NCBI GenBank assembly: GCA_025464915.1
Contig: JAODNF010000111.1
Span: 1-6,867, forward strand
Direction of reading: 5' to 3'
Length of the DNA stretch: 6,867 nt
Origin: Frankiales bacterium
Lineage (GTDB): Bacteria > Actinomycetota > Actinomycetes > Mycobacteriales > SCTD01
A program made the position numbers and the translations under genes. Below, piece after piece: positions 1 to 6,516 of the stretch; position 1 is the first letter of the stretch; each line of letters begins with the position of its first letter. Below the pieces are notes generated by a model, which had not been told where the DNA came from, made no database searches, and was given only the letters and a program-made list of their open reading frames with translations.

Positions 1-92
1 TGCGGAGCCTTCCCGGCACCTTCCTTGTCGACAGCGCGGAGGTCGTGGGCTGCGTCCGCGGCAGCGTCCGCCACCGGAGCCTGCTGCTGTGA
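1..92 (+). CDS. C-terminal end of an unidentified upstream gene (partial)
   Basis: An open frame enters from the left edge (first full codon at position 3) and stops at the TGA at 90-92. It encodes 29 visible residues, RSLPGTFLVDSAEVVG followed by a tail ending RHRSLLL. Of the 29 codons, 27 end in G or C, matching the real genes downstream, and its stop overlaps the GTG start of the permease as GTGA. Both points favour a true coding end over chance. Too little remains to identify a family. Its position suggests another member of the glycan operon, such as a biosynthetic or transferase gene, but that is inference from context only. Confidence 0.6.
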   Translation, partial: RSLPGTFLVDSAEVVGCVRGSVRHRSLLL

Positions 93-892
93 GCACTGCG
101 ACCGACGAGCTCCCCCTGGCCACTGCCCGCGAGGGGAGCCTGGCCCACTGGGCCGGTATCACCTGGCTGCTGGCCAAGCGCACCTTCCGGCTGCGCTACC
201 TGGGCAGCCGGCTCGGCCTGGGCTGGGCCTTCGTGCAGCCCGTCGTCCAGGCTGCCGTTCTGACGTTCCTGTTCACCGAGGTGTTCAAGGTGCACAAGGT
301 CCCGCACTACCCGCTCTACGTGCTGTCGGGGATCATGACGTGGCAGGCCTTCTCCGGCGGAGTCAACAGTGCGACGACCTCGGCCGTCGACAACGCCGCC
401 CTGCTCCGCAAGATCCCCATGCCCGCGCTGGTGTTCCCGCTCTCCCAGGTGCTGTCGGTCCTGCTGGTGTTCTCCTTGCAGTGCATCGTGCTGGTCGGCG
501 GCGCGATCGCCTTCGGCACCCTCGGCCTCCAGATCGTGCTGCTCCCCGTCGTGCTGCTGCTCGTCGCCCTCATCGGCACGGGGATCGGCAGCTTCACGTG
601 CGCCTTCCACCCAGCGGTCCGTGACGTGAAGTTCGTCGTCGAGTCCGCGCTGCTCATGCTGTTCTACGCGACCCCGATCCTCTACGACCCGTCCCGGGTC
701 CCCGCGACCCTGCGCGGCTTTCTCGCCATCAACCCGATGTACGGCGTCGTCTCGCTCGCGCGCACCGCCCTCCTGGGTCAGCCGTTCGACGGCGTGGCCC
801 TCGCCATCTCGTTCGGCGCCTCGGCCGTCCTCGTGACCGTGGGGCTCCTCGTCTTCCGTCGCCGCAGCGCCTTCTTCGCGGATCTCGCATGA
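89..892 (+). CDS. ABC-2 type polysaccharide/teichoic acid export permease (Wzm/TagG-like)
   Basis: Integral membrane subunit of an ABC exporter that moves a lipid-linked polysaccharide, O-antigen-like chain or wall teichoic acid across the cytoplasmic membrane. The 267-residue length is usual for Wzm/TagG/RfbA-type permeases. Visible hallmarks are the amphipathic N-terminal segment with RYLGSRLGLGWAFVQP (residues 37-51), the LLRKIPMPALVFPLSQ stretch (105-120), RDVKF (178-182), the PILYDP segment (196-201) and a late NPMYGVVSLAR (215-225). Roughly six hydrophobic segments lie near 49-66, 76-98, 117-140, 145-172, 183-197 and 236-255. The GTG start has a GGAG at 76-79, nine bases upstream, and overlaps the previous stop. 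The next gene, its ATPase, overlaps by four bases (ATGA). The general class is very likely, but the exported glycan cannot be told from the permease. I avoid a gene symbol because Wzm, TagG and RfbD names depend on the substrate. Confidence 0.93.
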   Translation: MSTATDELPLATAREGSLAHWAGITWLLAKRTFRLRYLGSRLGLGWAFVQPVVQAAVLTFLFTEVFKVHKVPHYPLYVLSGIMTWQAFSGGVNSATTSAVDNAALLRKIPMPALVFPLSQVLSVLLVFSLQCIVLVGGAIAFGTLGLQIVLLPVVLLLVALIGTGIGSFTCAFHPAVRDVKFVVESALLMLFYATPILYDPSRVPATLRGFLAINPMYGVVSLARTALLGQPFDGVALAISFGASAVLVTVGLLVFRRRSAFFADLA

Positions 893-2034
893 CGCGCCGG
901 CTGCAGATGTCGGGCGCGGGAAAGCGCTACCCGCATCCCTCGCTGCGAAGGAGGTCCGCGGACGCGTGGTCGCTGCGCGGGGTCGACCTGACCGTCGACG
1001 CCGGGGAGGTCGTCGCCGTCGTCGGCCGCAACGGCGCGGGGAAGTCGACGCTGCTCAAGCTGGCTGCCGGGGTCACCCACCCCAGCGAGGGCGAGGTGCG
1101 CCGAGCGCGTCGGGTCGCACCGCTCATCGAGGTCGGCGCCGGGTTCCACCCGGACCTCACCGGCCGTGAGAACGTCGCCCTCAACGGCCGGCTGCTCGGC
1201 ATGTCCGAGGCAGAGATCGAGCGCAAGCTCGAGGGCATCATCGACTTCGCGGAGCTCAGGCACGCCATCGACTCCCCCGTGAAGGTCTACTCCTCCGGCA
1301 TGTTCATGCGCCTTGGGTTCTCCGTGGCCATCGCCACGGACCCCGAGCTGCTGCTCGTCGACGAGGTGCTGGCCGTGGGCGACCTGCCCTTCCAGGTGAA
1401 GTGCCTCGACCGCATCAGGGAGATCCGGGAGGCCGGGGCGGGCATCCTGTTCGTGAGCCACAACCTCGCCGCCGTGCAGTCGCTGTCCGACCGGGCGCTG
1501 CTGCTGGAACGGGGCGAGCCGCTCCTGTCGGGCGGGGTCCGCGAGGTGATCGGCCGCTACCACGAGCTGCTGGCCCTCGGGGGTCGCGGCGGAGAGCTCG
1601 GCTCCGAGGCCGGCTCCGATGCCGCTGTGCAGCTGGTGTCCGCCCGCGCCCTCACTCTGGACGGGCAGCCCCGCGAGCTGTGGGACCCGGGTGACCGGGT
1701 GCTCCTGGAGGTCGTCGTCGAGGCCAGCGAGGACGTCGGACCGTCGATGGTCGGCGCCACGCTCCACAAGGAGGGAGGCGGCATGATCGGGAGCTGGCTC
1801 GGCCTCAACAGCCCGAAGCTCGAGCCGATGAAGGAGGGCGAGCGACGCACGTTCACGCTGGAGGTGCTGCTCAACGTCGCGGCGGGCGGCTACGTCATCG
1901 ACGTCGGCGTCGGGAACGAGGACCTGTCCGTCACGCACTTCGAGCAACCCGTGGCCCATCTCGCCGTCAGCACCAGGCTGGGAAGCACCGGCCTCGTGGA
2001 CTTCGCGCCGGTCCTCACCGAGCGCCATGGCTGA
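889..2034 (+). CDS. ABC transporter ATPase for polysaccharide export, with Wzt-like C-terminal extension
   Basis: Nucleotide-binding subunit partnering the permease just upstream; it hydrolyses ATP at the inner membrane face to drive glycan export. The N-terminal domain (about 1-230) shows Walker A GRNGAGKST (46-54), the LIEVGAGFHPDLTGREN block (79-95) in which Glu replaces the usual Q-loop Gln as in Wzt/TagH proteins, ABC signature YSSGM (134-138), Walker B LLLVDE (154-159), D-loop VGD (163-165) and switch His191 in SHN. At 381 residues it is longer than a bare ATPase. Residues about 240-377 form an extension with predicted beta-rich content (for example VGATLHKEGGG and GYVIDVGVGNED), resembling the Wzt carbohydrate-binding domain that in known systems recognises the modified chain end. 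That role here is inference. The ATG at 889 overlaps the permease stop (ATGA). An in-frame ATG at 907 is possible but lacks a better ribosome site. Confidence 0.93.
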   Translation: MTRRLQMSGAGKRYPHPSLRRRSADAWSLRGVDLTVDAGEVVAVVGRNGAGKSTLLKLAAGVTHPSEGEVRRARRVAPLIEVGAGFHPDLTGRENVALNGRLLGMSEAEIERKLEGIIDFAELRHAIDSPVKVYSSGMFMRLGFSVAIATDPELLLVDEVLAVGDLPFQVKCLDRIREIREAGAGILFVSHNLAAVQSLSDRALLLERGEPLLSGGVREVIGRYHELLALGGRGGELGSEAGSDAAVQLVSARALTLDGQPRELWDPGDRVLLEVVVEASEDVGPSMVGATLHKEGGGMIGSWLGLNSPKLEPMKEGERRTFTLEVLLNVAAGGYVIDVGVGNEDLSVTHFEQPVAHLAVSTRLGSTGLVDFAPVLTERHG

Positions 2035-2971
2035 GGACCTCGTCAGCGTCGTCACCTTTGCGGGGGAGCCGTCCCCGCGAGCGGTCGAGCAGGCGCAGGC
2101 CGACCTGGCTCGTCTCCCGGGGGTGGGCGCCATCGTCCTCGACGAGGGCCGCTCGGTGGTCACCTGGAAGCACCTGCTCGACAAGGCGAGCGCGCCGCAG
2201 CTGGATCCCCTGCTGGCGCTGCTGGCGTCCAAGTCCTACGCCGCTGTCGATGAGCGGCTGGACCCCTGGCCGGCCCCTGCGCCGGCCCGTCCCACCGCCC
2301 TGCAGGTGCTGAAGCGACGGGCACGCGGCGCCTTGCGGGTCGCGCCGAGCCGCCGGGCGGTCACCGCACGCATCCGCTGGCGACGCGCGCGCTTCATCGC
2401 CCGGCTGCGCTGGGAAGCGTGGTTGCACGGCACCGAGCTCGACCTCCAGGTCAGTGACGACCTCTACGTCGAGCCGGGCACCCGGTTCCACCTCGACAGG
2501 GGCAGGGCGACGCTGCACATCGGCCCTCGTTGCCGCATCTACAGCGGCGTGCTCCTCCGGCTGCGTGGTGCGATGCTCGTCGGCCCCGGCTGCGAGTTCC
2601 GTCAGGACATCTCGCTCAACGTGAAGGGAACCCTGCGCTTCACGGGCCGCAACGTCCTCGGCAAGGGCGCCATGATCCACGCCGACGCCGACATGCTCTG
2701 GGAGTGGGGGGCCTGCGTCGCCGACTACGTCACGGTCCTCGACACGCACCACGACCTCGACGGGACCCTCGTGCAGATGCTCGACCAGGGCGTCACGGCG
2801 TCGCCGATCACGATGGGCGCCTCGAGCTTCGTCGGCTCCAAGGGCTCGGTCATGCCCGGCGTCTCGCTCGGCCGGGCCAGCGTCGTGGCGGCCGGATCGG
2901 TCGTGACGAGGGACGTGCCGGACGGGGCCGTCGTGGCCGGTGTGCCGGCCAAGGTCATCAAGCAGCGATGA
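2027..2971 (+). CDS. Left-handed beta-helix acyltransferase (hexapeptide family) with extra N-terminal region
   Basis: Predicted cytoplasmic O- or N-acyltransferase, probably acetyl-CoA-dependent, modifying a sugar or glycan precursor. The C-terminal part (about 140-314) has hexapeptide-type turns (LHIGPRCRIYSGV at 163-175, LVGPGCEFRQDISL at 184-197, FVGSKGSVMPGVSLG at 268-282) and the family's closing pattern VVAAGSVVTRDVPDGAVVAGVPAKVI (286-311). The paired histidines in LDTHHD (238-243) match the catalytic-His loop of maltose/galactoside acetyltransferase-like enzymes. The first 90 residues are atypical, starting with VSVVTFAGEPSPRAVEQAQ. They are followed by a Pro-rich hinge (80-89) and a strongly basic Arg/Trp helix (97-130) that could lie on the membrane. 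The gene overlaps the ATPase by eight bases and the glycosyltransferase by four. Its context points to glycan decoration; donor and acceptor are unknown. Confidence 0.88.
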   Translation: MAEDLVSVVTFAGEPSPRAVEQAQADLARLPGVGAIVLDEGRSVVTWKHLLDKASAPQLDPLLALLASKSYAAVDERLDPWPAPAPARPTALQVLKRRARGALRVAPSRRAVTARIRWRRARFIARLRWEAWLHGTELDLQVSDDLYVEPGTRFHLDRGRATLHIGPRCRIYSGVLLRLRGAMLVGPGCEFRQDISLNVKGTLRFTGRNVLGKGAMIHADADMLWEWGACVADYVTVLDTHHDLDGTLVQMLDQGVTASPITMGASSFVGSKGSVMPGVSLGRASVVAAGSVVTRDVPDGAVVAGVPAKVIKQR

Positions 2972-4050
2972 GCGACGAGCGCCTGTCGGTGGTGCTCAGC
3001 CACGTCGTCGCCTGGCCCGAGGTGACCCGCGGTGCCGAGCGCTACGTCCACGAGCTCGCCGCGGCGCTTCAGGCGCGCGGGCACCGGGTCCGCATCCTCA
3101 CGACCTCCGAGCGGCCGCGCAGGGACGACGTGCTCGGCGTGCCGGTCCGTGGGTTCGCCCGTGGACCGCTGACCGGCCGACTGCGCGCCCGCACGCAGCT
3201 GCGGTTCGGGGCGCAGTGCCTCGCCGACGTGCTGCCGCGCAAGGTCGACGTCTGGCACGCCGGATCGCTCTACGACGCGGCCGCGGCGGCCGTCGCGGGG
3301 ACGGTCCGACCAGGGCTGCGGACAGTGCTGACGCTGCACGGCCCCGTGGAGCACCGGATCCGCGACCTCGCTCCTCACAAGCAGGCGCTGAGGCTCGCGT
3401 CGCACGTCGACGAGGTCGTCTGCGTGTCCGCATCAGCGGCGCTGCAGGCCCGTGAGGCGGCTGGGTTCAGCCCCACCGTGGTGCCCCCCGGAGTCGACGC
3501 CTCGGCGTTCACCCCGGGGCCGGGCCGGTCCGAGACCCCTGTGCTGCTCTACGTCGGCGCCCTCACGTCGCCGCGCAAGAACGTCGGGCTGCTGCTCGAC
3601 GCTGCAGCGCTGGTTCCGGACCTGGAGGTGCACCTGGTCGGCCAGGGGGATCCGGGCCGCTGGGTGAGCGCCGCCCCGGAGACCGTCCGCGGCCGGGTGC
3701 GCCACCTCGGCGTCCTCGAGGGCTCCGCCCTGATCGCGGCCTACCGCCGCGCCTGGGCCACGGCTTTGATCAGCGAGCGCGAGGTGTTCGGCATGTCCGT
3801 CGTGGAGAGCCTGGCCTGCGGCACGCCAGCCGTCGTGCTCGACGACGGCTGGGGACCGTCGAGCATCGTCACGGACGGGACGGGCGTCCGGGCCGCGGCC
3901 ACCCCGGAGGCGGTCGCCGACGCGATCCGGGCCGCGATCGAGCTCAGTCGCGACCCGGCGGCACCTGAGCGCTGTCGTGCGGAGGGCGTGCGGTACGACT
4001 GGAGCACCCACGTCGTACCGAGGATCGAGGAGGTCTACCGCGGTGGCTGA
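2968..4050 (+). CDS. Glycosyltransferase family 4 (GT-B, retaining)
   Basis: Cytoplasmic or membrane-peripheral glycosyltransferase that would transfer a sugar from a nucleotide donor onto a growing glycan. The 360-residue product has the GT-B layout. The N-terminal Rossmann half includes AWPEVTRGAERYVHELAAAL (15-34), where TRGAERY corresponds to the acceptor-side glycine loop, and LTLHGPVEH (121-129). The C-terminal half has VVPPGVD (171-177), LLYVGALTSPRKNVGLLLDA (193-212) with the conserved Arg-Lys-Asn, and HLVGQGDPG (222-230). The EX7E motif E272-VFGMSVV-E280 continues into SLACGTPAVV. I chose the ATG at 2968 because it overlaps the previous stop as ATGA and begins where homology-like sequence begins. 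The frame is open for 146 more codons upstream, but that stretch is antisense-like filler inside the acyltransferase gene. The sugar and linkage cannot be predicted. Confidence 0.93.
   Translation: MSDERLSVVLSHVVAWPEVTRGAERYVHELAAALQARGHRVRILTTSERPRRDDVLGVPVRGFARGPLTGRLRARTQLRFGAQCLADVLPRKVDVWHAGSLYDAAAAAVAGTVRPGLRTVLTLHGPVEHRIRDLAPHKQALRLASHVDEVVCVSASAALQAREAAGFSPTVVPPGVDASAFTPGPGRSETPVLLYVGALTSPRKNVGLLLDAAALVPDLEVHLVGQGDPGRWVSAAPETVRGRVRHLGVLEGSALIAAYRRAWATALISEREVFGMSVVESLACGTPAVVLDDGWGPSSIVTDGTGVRAAATPEAVADAIRAAIELSRDPAAPERCRAEGVRYDWSTHVVPRIEEVYRGG
4028..4033 (+). promoter_or_regulatory. Ribosome binding site deciding the SGNH gene start
   Basis: A full AGGAGG lies inside the end of the glycosyltransferase gene, nine bases before GTG 4043. 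It is the best Shine-Dalgarno match in the operon and supports the GTG over the upstream in-frame ATG at 3977. Confidence 0.75.
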
Positions 4051-4849
4051 GCGTCGCCGGCTCGGCACCCCCGGTCGGCCCCTCCGGGTCGTCGTGATCG
4101 GGAACTCCTGCGTCTTCCTGTCCGTGCCCGCACCGGCGGGTCTCGACGACGACGCCTACCCGGGGTGGCTGGAGGAGACCCTGCTCGACCGTGGCGTGAC
4201 GGCTCGGGTCGTCGTGCACAGCCAGTGGCACACGACGATCAAGGAGGCCCTTCCCCGCTTCGAGTCCTGGGTCCGCGACGAGCTGCCGGACCTGGTCATC
4301 GCGAACTTCGGCATCGTCGACGCCCAGGCCCGCGTGCTGCCGACCTGGCTGCTGCGCAACACCATGACGTGGTTGCCCGGTCAAGGAGGCGTGGCTCGCC
4401 GCTACCGCACGAAGCTCGTACCACGCCTGCGGCCGCGGGTTCGTGGCTGGCAGCGGTTCTGGGCGGGGCGGGTCGGCCCGCGCTGGTCGCGGGTGCGGCC
4501 GTCGGTGTTCCAGCGGTCGATGGCCCGGCTGATCGACCTGAACGTCCGGCAGTGCGCGGCCTACACGCTGGTGCTCGACATCGACCCGCCCAACGAGGTG
4601 CTGCTGAGCTGGATGCCCGGGCTGGACGTGCGGGTCGCGCGCTACAACGCGCTCCTCGAGAAGGTCGTCGACCGGGCCCGGGCGGCGTCGCTCGTGCGCA
4701 CGTCCGAGGTCATCACCCCCGACCCTGAGCGGCTGCTGCCGGACGGCATCCATCGGTCCGTCGAGGGTCACCGCCTGGTCGCCGAGCGCCTCGCCGACGA
4801 GATCGTGCGGCTGGGCCCGGCGATCGGGCTGGCCCCGGAGGGACGCTAG
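4043..4849 (+). CDS. SGNH/GDSL-type hydrolase-like protein
   Basis: Predicted member of the SGNH hydrolase superfamily, whose members are mostly esterases, including enzymes that deacylate or acylate glycans. In the 268-residue product, block I is VVVIGNSC (17-23, nucleophile Ser22), strand block III is LVIANFGIVDAQ (84-95), and block V is LPDGIHRSVEGH (232-243) with Asp234 and His237. The usual block III Asn of GxND is not in place: the sequence reads G90-I-V-D93. A basic, Trp-containing insert (118-156) stands before the second half. No signal peptide is seen, so it should be cytosolic or bound to the inner membrane face. I chose GTG 4043: it has AGGAGG at 4028-4033, nine bases upstream, and overlaps the previous stop by eight bases. 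An in-frame ATG at 3977 would add 22 residues overlapping the glycosyltransferase. Its likely role is acyl editing of the exported glycan, by context. It could also be a catalytically altered relative. Confidence 0.82.
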   Translation: MAERRRLGTPGRPLRVVVIGNSCVFLSVPAPAGLDDDAYPGWLEETLLDRGVTARVVVHSQWHTTIKEALPRFESWVRDELPDLVIANFGIVDAQARVLPTWLLRNTMTWLPGQGGVARRYRTKLVPRLRPRVRGWQRFWAGRVGPRWSRVRPSVFQRSMARLIDLNVRQCAAYTLVLDIDPPNEVLLSWMPGLDVRVARYNALLEKVVDRARAASLVRTSEVITPDPERLLPDGIHRSVEGHRLVAERLADEIVRLGPAIGLAPEGR

Positions 4850-6345
4850 GAGGGAAGCGGCGCGGCGAAGTAGGCCGTTGCCCGCTCCCGGAAGTAGCCG
4901 CCGTCGTCGTCGGTTGAGCTGGCGGTCCGGCTCGGGCACAGCAGCTTCTGCGAGTGCGAGCCGAGCGTGGTGCACACGATCCTGCTGTTGTCGGTCACGT
5001 CCAGCAGCCGGTCGAACTGGTAGGTGCTGTCGCCGTTGCCGGCCCCGAAGATCAGACCGGTGACGCCGGCTGCCTGGACCTCGCGCAGGTGGTCGAACAG
5101 GTACTGCACCCGGTTGTCTTGGTAGTGCCCGTAGGTGTTGTTCTCGACGGAGTAGACGGTGTTCCCGAGCGGGATCTGCCACAGCGTGGCAGGTAGGCCG
5201 GTCCGGGACGTGATCGTCCCGAGGTAGGACTCCCAGCGGGCGAAGTTGGGGAGGTCGATGTTCTCGGTGTCCCACCAGTAGTGCGTGTTGCCGCCGGCGG
5301 CCGCGTAGCCGGCGTCATGGTCCAGGATGTCGTTGAAGAGCAGGTCGTAGGGCGTCGTGGCAGGTCCCGGGAGTCCTGCGGGCAGCGATCGGGCGGCGCC
5401 GTCGGCGGCGGCGAAGGCTGCCACCCGCGCCCCGAGGACGGTCGCGTCGACGGGGACGGTCCCCTGGTTGATGTCGTTGGTGGTCTTGTCGATGCCCGTC
5501 TTGCGGTAGACGTTGGCGGTCGCCCAGCCGCTCACGTGGTAGCCGAGGGACACCCGGGGCGCGTACAGGTCACGCAGGTGCGCGACGGCGAGGAAGAAGC
5601 CCTGCATGGTGTCCGGGTAGTCGCCCAGACCGGTGAGGTGCGCCGAGGAGACGGCAGCGCGCACGGCCGTGGGGGAGTCCAGCGGCGCGCTGTCGATGCA
5701 GTCCTCTGCACACCGGGCGCGATCGTTGCTGAGCATCTGGCCGTAGCCGGAGAGGTCCGGCTCCACGTGCAGCACGAACTGCCCCTTGTAGCCCGCGTCG
5801 AGGGCCTGGAAGGTCGCGACCAGGCCCAGGAGGTACTGCTGCATGAACGCCGGGTCGTTGAGGTGGTCGAGGTTGCGCTTGGCCGCGTCACCCAGGGTGC
5901 ACGACCCCTGGCAGGCGGCCGGGTTCCGGGCGAGGCCCCACGTGTTGCCGTCCATCCGGAAGTAGCTGGCGACCGGCAGCTGGCCCTCGGCGGCACTGCC
6001 CTTCGCGAACGCCAGGATCGTCGCCGGCTTCATGTCCTGGGGCGTGCCCGGCCCCGGGCCCGAGATGTACTGGTAGTCGCTGTCGAACGGGATGCCCGAG
6101 GTCGGGGTCCAGGAGAGCCGGCCGGTCGTGAGCAGCTGGTCCCGGATCCCCACCGTGAGGTGGTCCGACGCGAGGTTGCGCGCCGAGGCGGGCGTCGTCG
6201 TGGTCACCGGAGGCAGCGCGACCTGTGTCGCCGGGGTCGGGGGGACAGCGGTTGTCGCAGTCGTGGCGCTGTGGGCGGGGCCGGCGAACATGCCCCACGC
6301 GAGGGCTGTCGTACCGAGGGCGGCGGTGGTGCGCTTCCAGTTCAT
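4846..6345 (-). CDS. Secreted protein of unknown function, probable TIM-barrel glycoside-hydrolase-like domain
   Basis: Exported protein of 499 residues with no family I can name securely. Residues 1-27 are a Sec signal peptide (MNWKRTT charged start, hydrophobic core, cleavage expected after AHS at 24-26). A Thr/Pro/Ala-rich linker (27-56) follows, then a domain from about 60 to 499. Notable blocks are YISGPGPGTPQDM (93-105), ASYFRMDGNTWG (126-137), QFVLHVEPDLSGYGQM (189-204), VSLGYHVSGWA (265-275), LLFNDILDHDAGY (335-347), YWWDTENIDLPNF (356-368), LWQIPLGNTVY (388-398), GHYQDNRVQYLFDH (406-419) and GVTGLIFGAGNGDSTY (427-442). Beta strands ending in acidic residues (Glu195, Asp197, Glu361), many aromatics and alternating strand/helix segments suggest a sugar-active TIM barrel; this is inference. 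Six cysteines (145, 149, 212, 216, 458, 470) could make disulfides outside the cell. The frame is open further upstream to 6510, but the ATG at 6345 is chosen for its signal peptide; no clear Shine-Dalgarno is visible. Confidence 0.85.
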   Translation of the reverse strand: MNWKRTTAALGTTALAWGMFAGPAHSATTATTAVPPTPATQVALPPVTTTTPASARNLASDHLTVGIRDQLLTTGRLSWTPTSGIPFDSDYQYISGPGPGTPQDMKPATILAFAKGSAAEGQLPVASYFRMDGNTWGLARNPAACQGSCTLGDAAKRNLDHLNDPAFMQQYLLGLVATFQALDAGYKGQFVLHVEPDLSGYGQMLSNDRARCAEDCIDSAPLDSPTAVRAAVSSAHLTGLGDYPDTMQGFFLAVAHLRDLYAPRVSLGYHVSGWATANVYRKTGIDKTTNDINQGTVPVDATVLGARVAAFAAADGAARSLPAGLPGPATTPYDLLFNDILDHDAGYAAAGGNTHYWWDTENIDLPNFARWESYLGTITSRTGLPATLWQIPLGNTVYSVENNTYGHYQDNRVQYLFDHLREVQAAGVTGLIFGAGNGDSTYQFDRLLDVTDNSRIVCTTLGSHSQKLLCPSRTASSTDDDGGYFRERATAYFAAPLPS

Positions 6346-6443
6346 GCGGAGGAGTCTGGAGGGCCGGATGCCGCACCGATAGACGAAACGGACAAGATGG
6401 CCAGAACGGACTACTCGCCCTGGTCTCGGTAGGGCAACGGGCT

Positions 6444-6473
6444 GGTGACGGATGCTCATGGCGTCACCGTGAC
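6444..6473. promoter_or_regulatory. Overlapping inverted repeats, candidate operator
   Basis: GGTGACG (6444-6450) and CGTCACC (6462-6468) are perfect 7-base inverted arms around an 11-base spacer. The right arm also forms a second dyad, GTCAC-C-GTGAC (6463-6473). The result is three alternating GTGAC-type half-sites. The outer site centres about 111 bases upstream of the secreted-protein ATG at 6345. This resembles an operator for a dimeric regulator. The spacing does not fit the CRP consensus (TGTGA-N6-TCACA), and I cannot name the regulator. Confidence 0.4.
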
Positions 6474-6491
6474 AGCGGCCTGCCGGTCGTA

Positions 6492-6501
6492 CGTGGCCAC
6501 G
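6492..6501. promoter_or_regulatory. Perfect 10-base palindrome CGTGGCCACG
   Basis: CGTGGCCACG is fully self-complementary and lies between the two larger dyads. Short palindromes are common in GC-rich DNA, so alone it is weak. Its position inside the dyad cluster gives it some weight as a protein-binding site. Confidence 0.25.
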
Positions 6502-6516
6502 GTTGCGCATCCGACA

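Noticed and set aside
778..2232. Long minus-strand open frame of 484 codons
   Set aside because: It is antisense to the ABC ATPase, which has all its motifs; composition is Asp/Glu/Arg/Val/His-rich shadow typical of GC-rich DNA.
2530..2967. Upstream extension of the glycosyltransferase frame by 146 codons
   Set aside because: The added residues are Arg/Pro/Gly-rich shadow sequence inside the acyltransferase gene, and the GT4 fold starts at the ATG 2968, which overlaps the previous stop.
3977..4042. Upstream ATG for the SGNH gene
   Set aside because: It would overlap the glycosyltransferase by 74 bases and adds residues unlike the fold; GTG 4043 has an ideal AGGAGG.
3944..5275. Long minus-strand open frame of 443 codons
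   Set aside because: It spans the ends of three well-supported genes and has low-complexity Arg/Pro/His composition with no recognisable domain.
5281..6432. Long plus-strand open frame of 383 codons
   Set aside because: It is antisense to the secreted protein; Gly/Arg/Val/Glu-rich shadow with no ribosome site or motif.
6346..6510. N-terminal extension of the minus-strand secreted protein to 6510 or to the ATG at 6459
   Set aside because: The extension puts 38-55 Arg-rich residues ahead of a proper signal peptide, and the ATG at 6459 lies within the inverted-repeat spacer.
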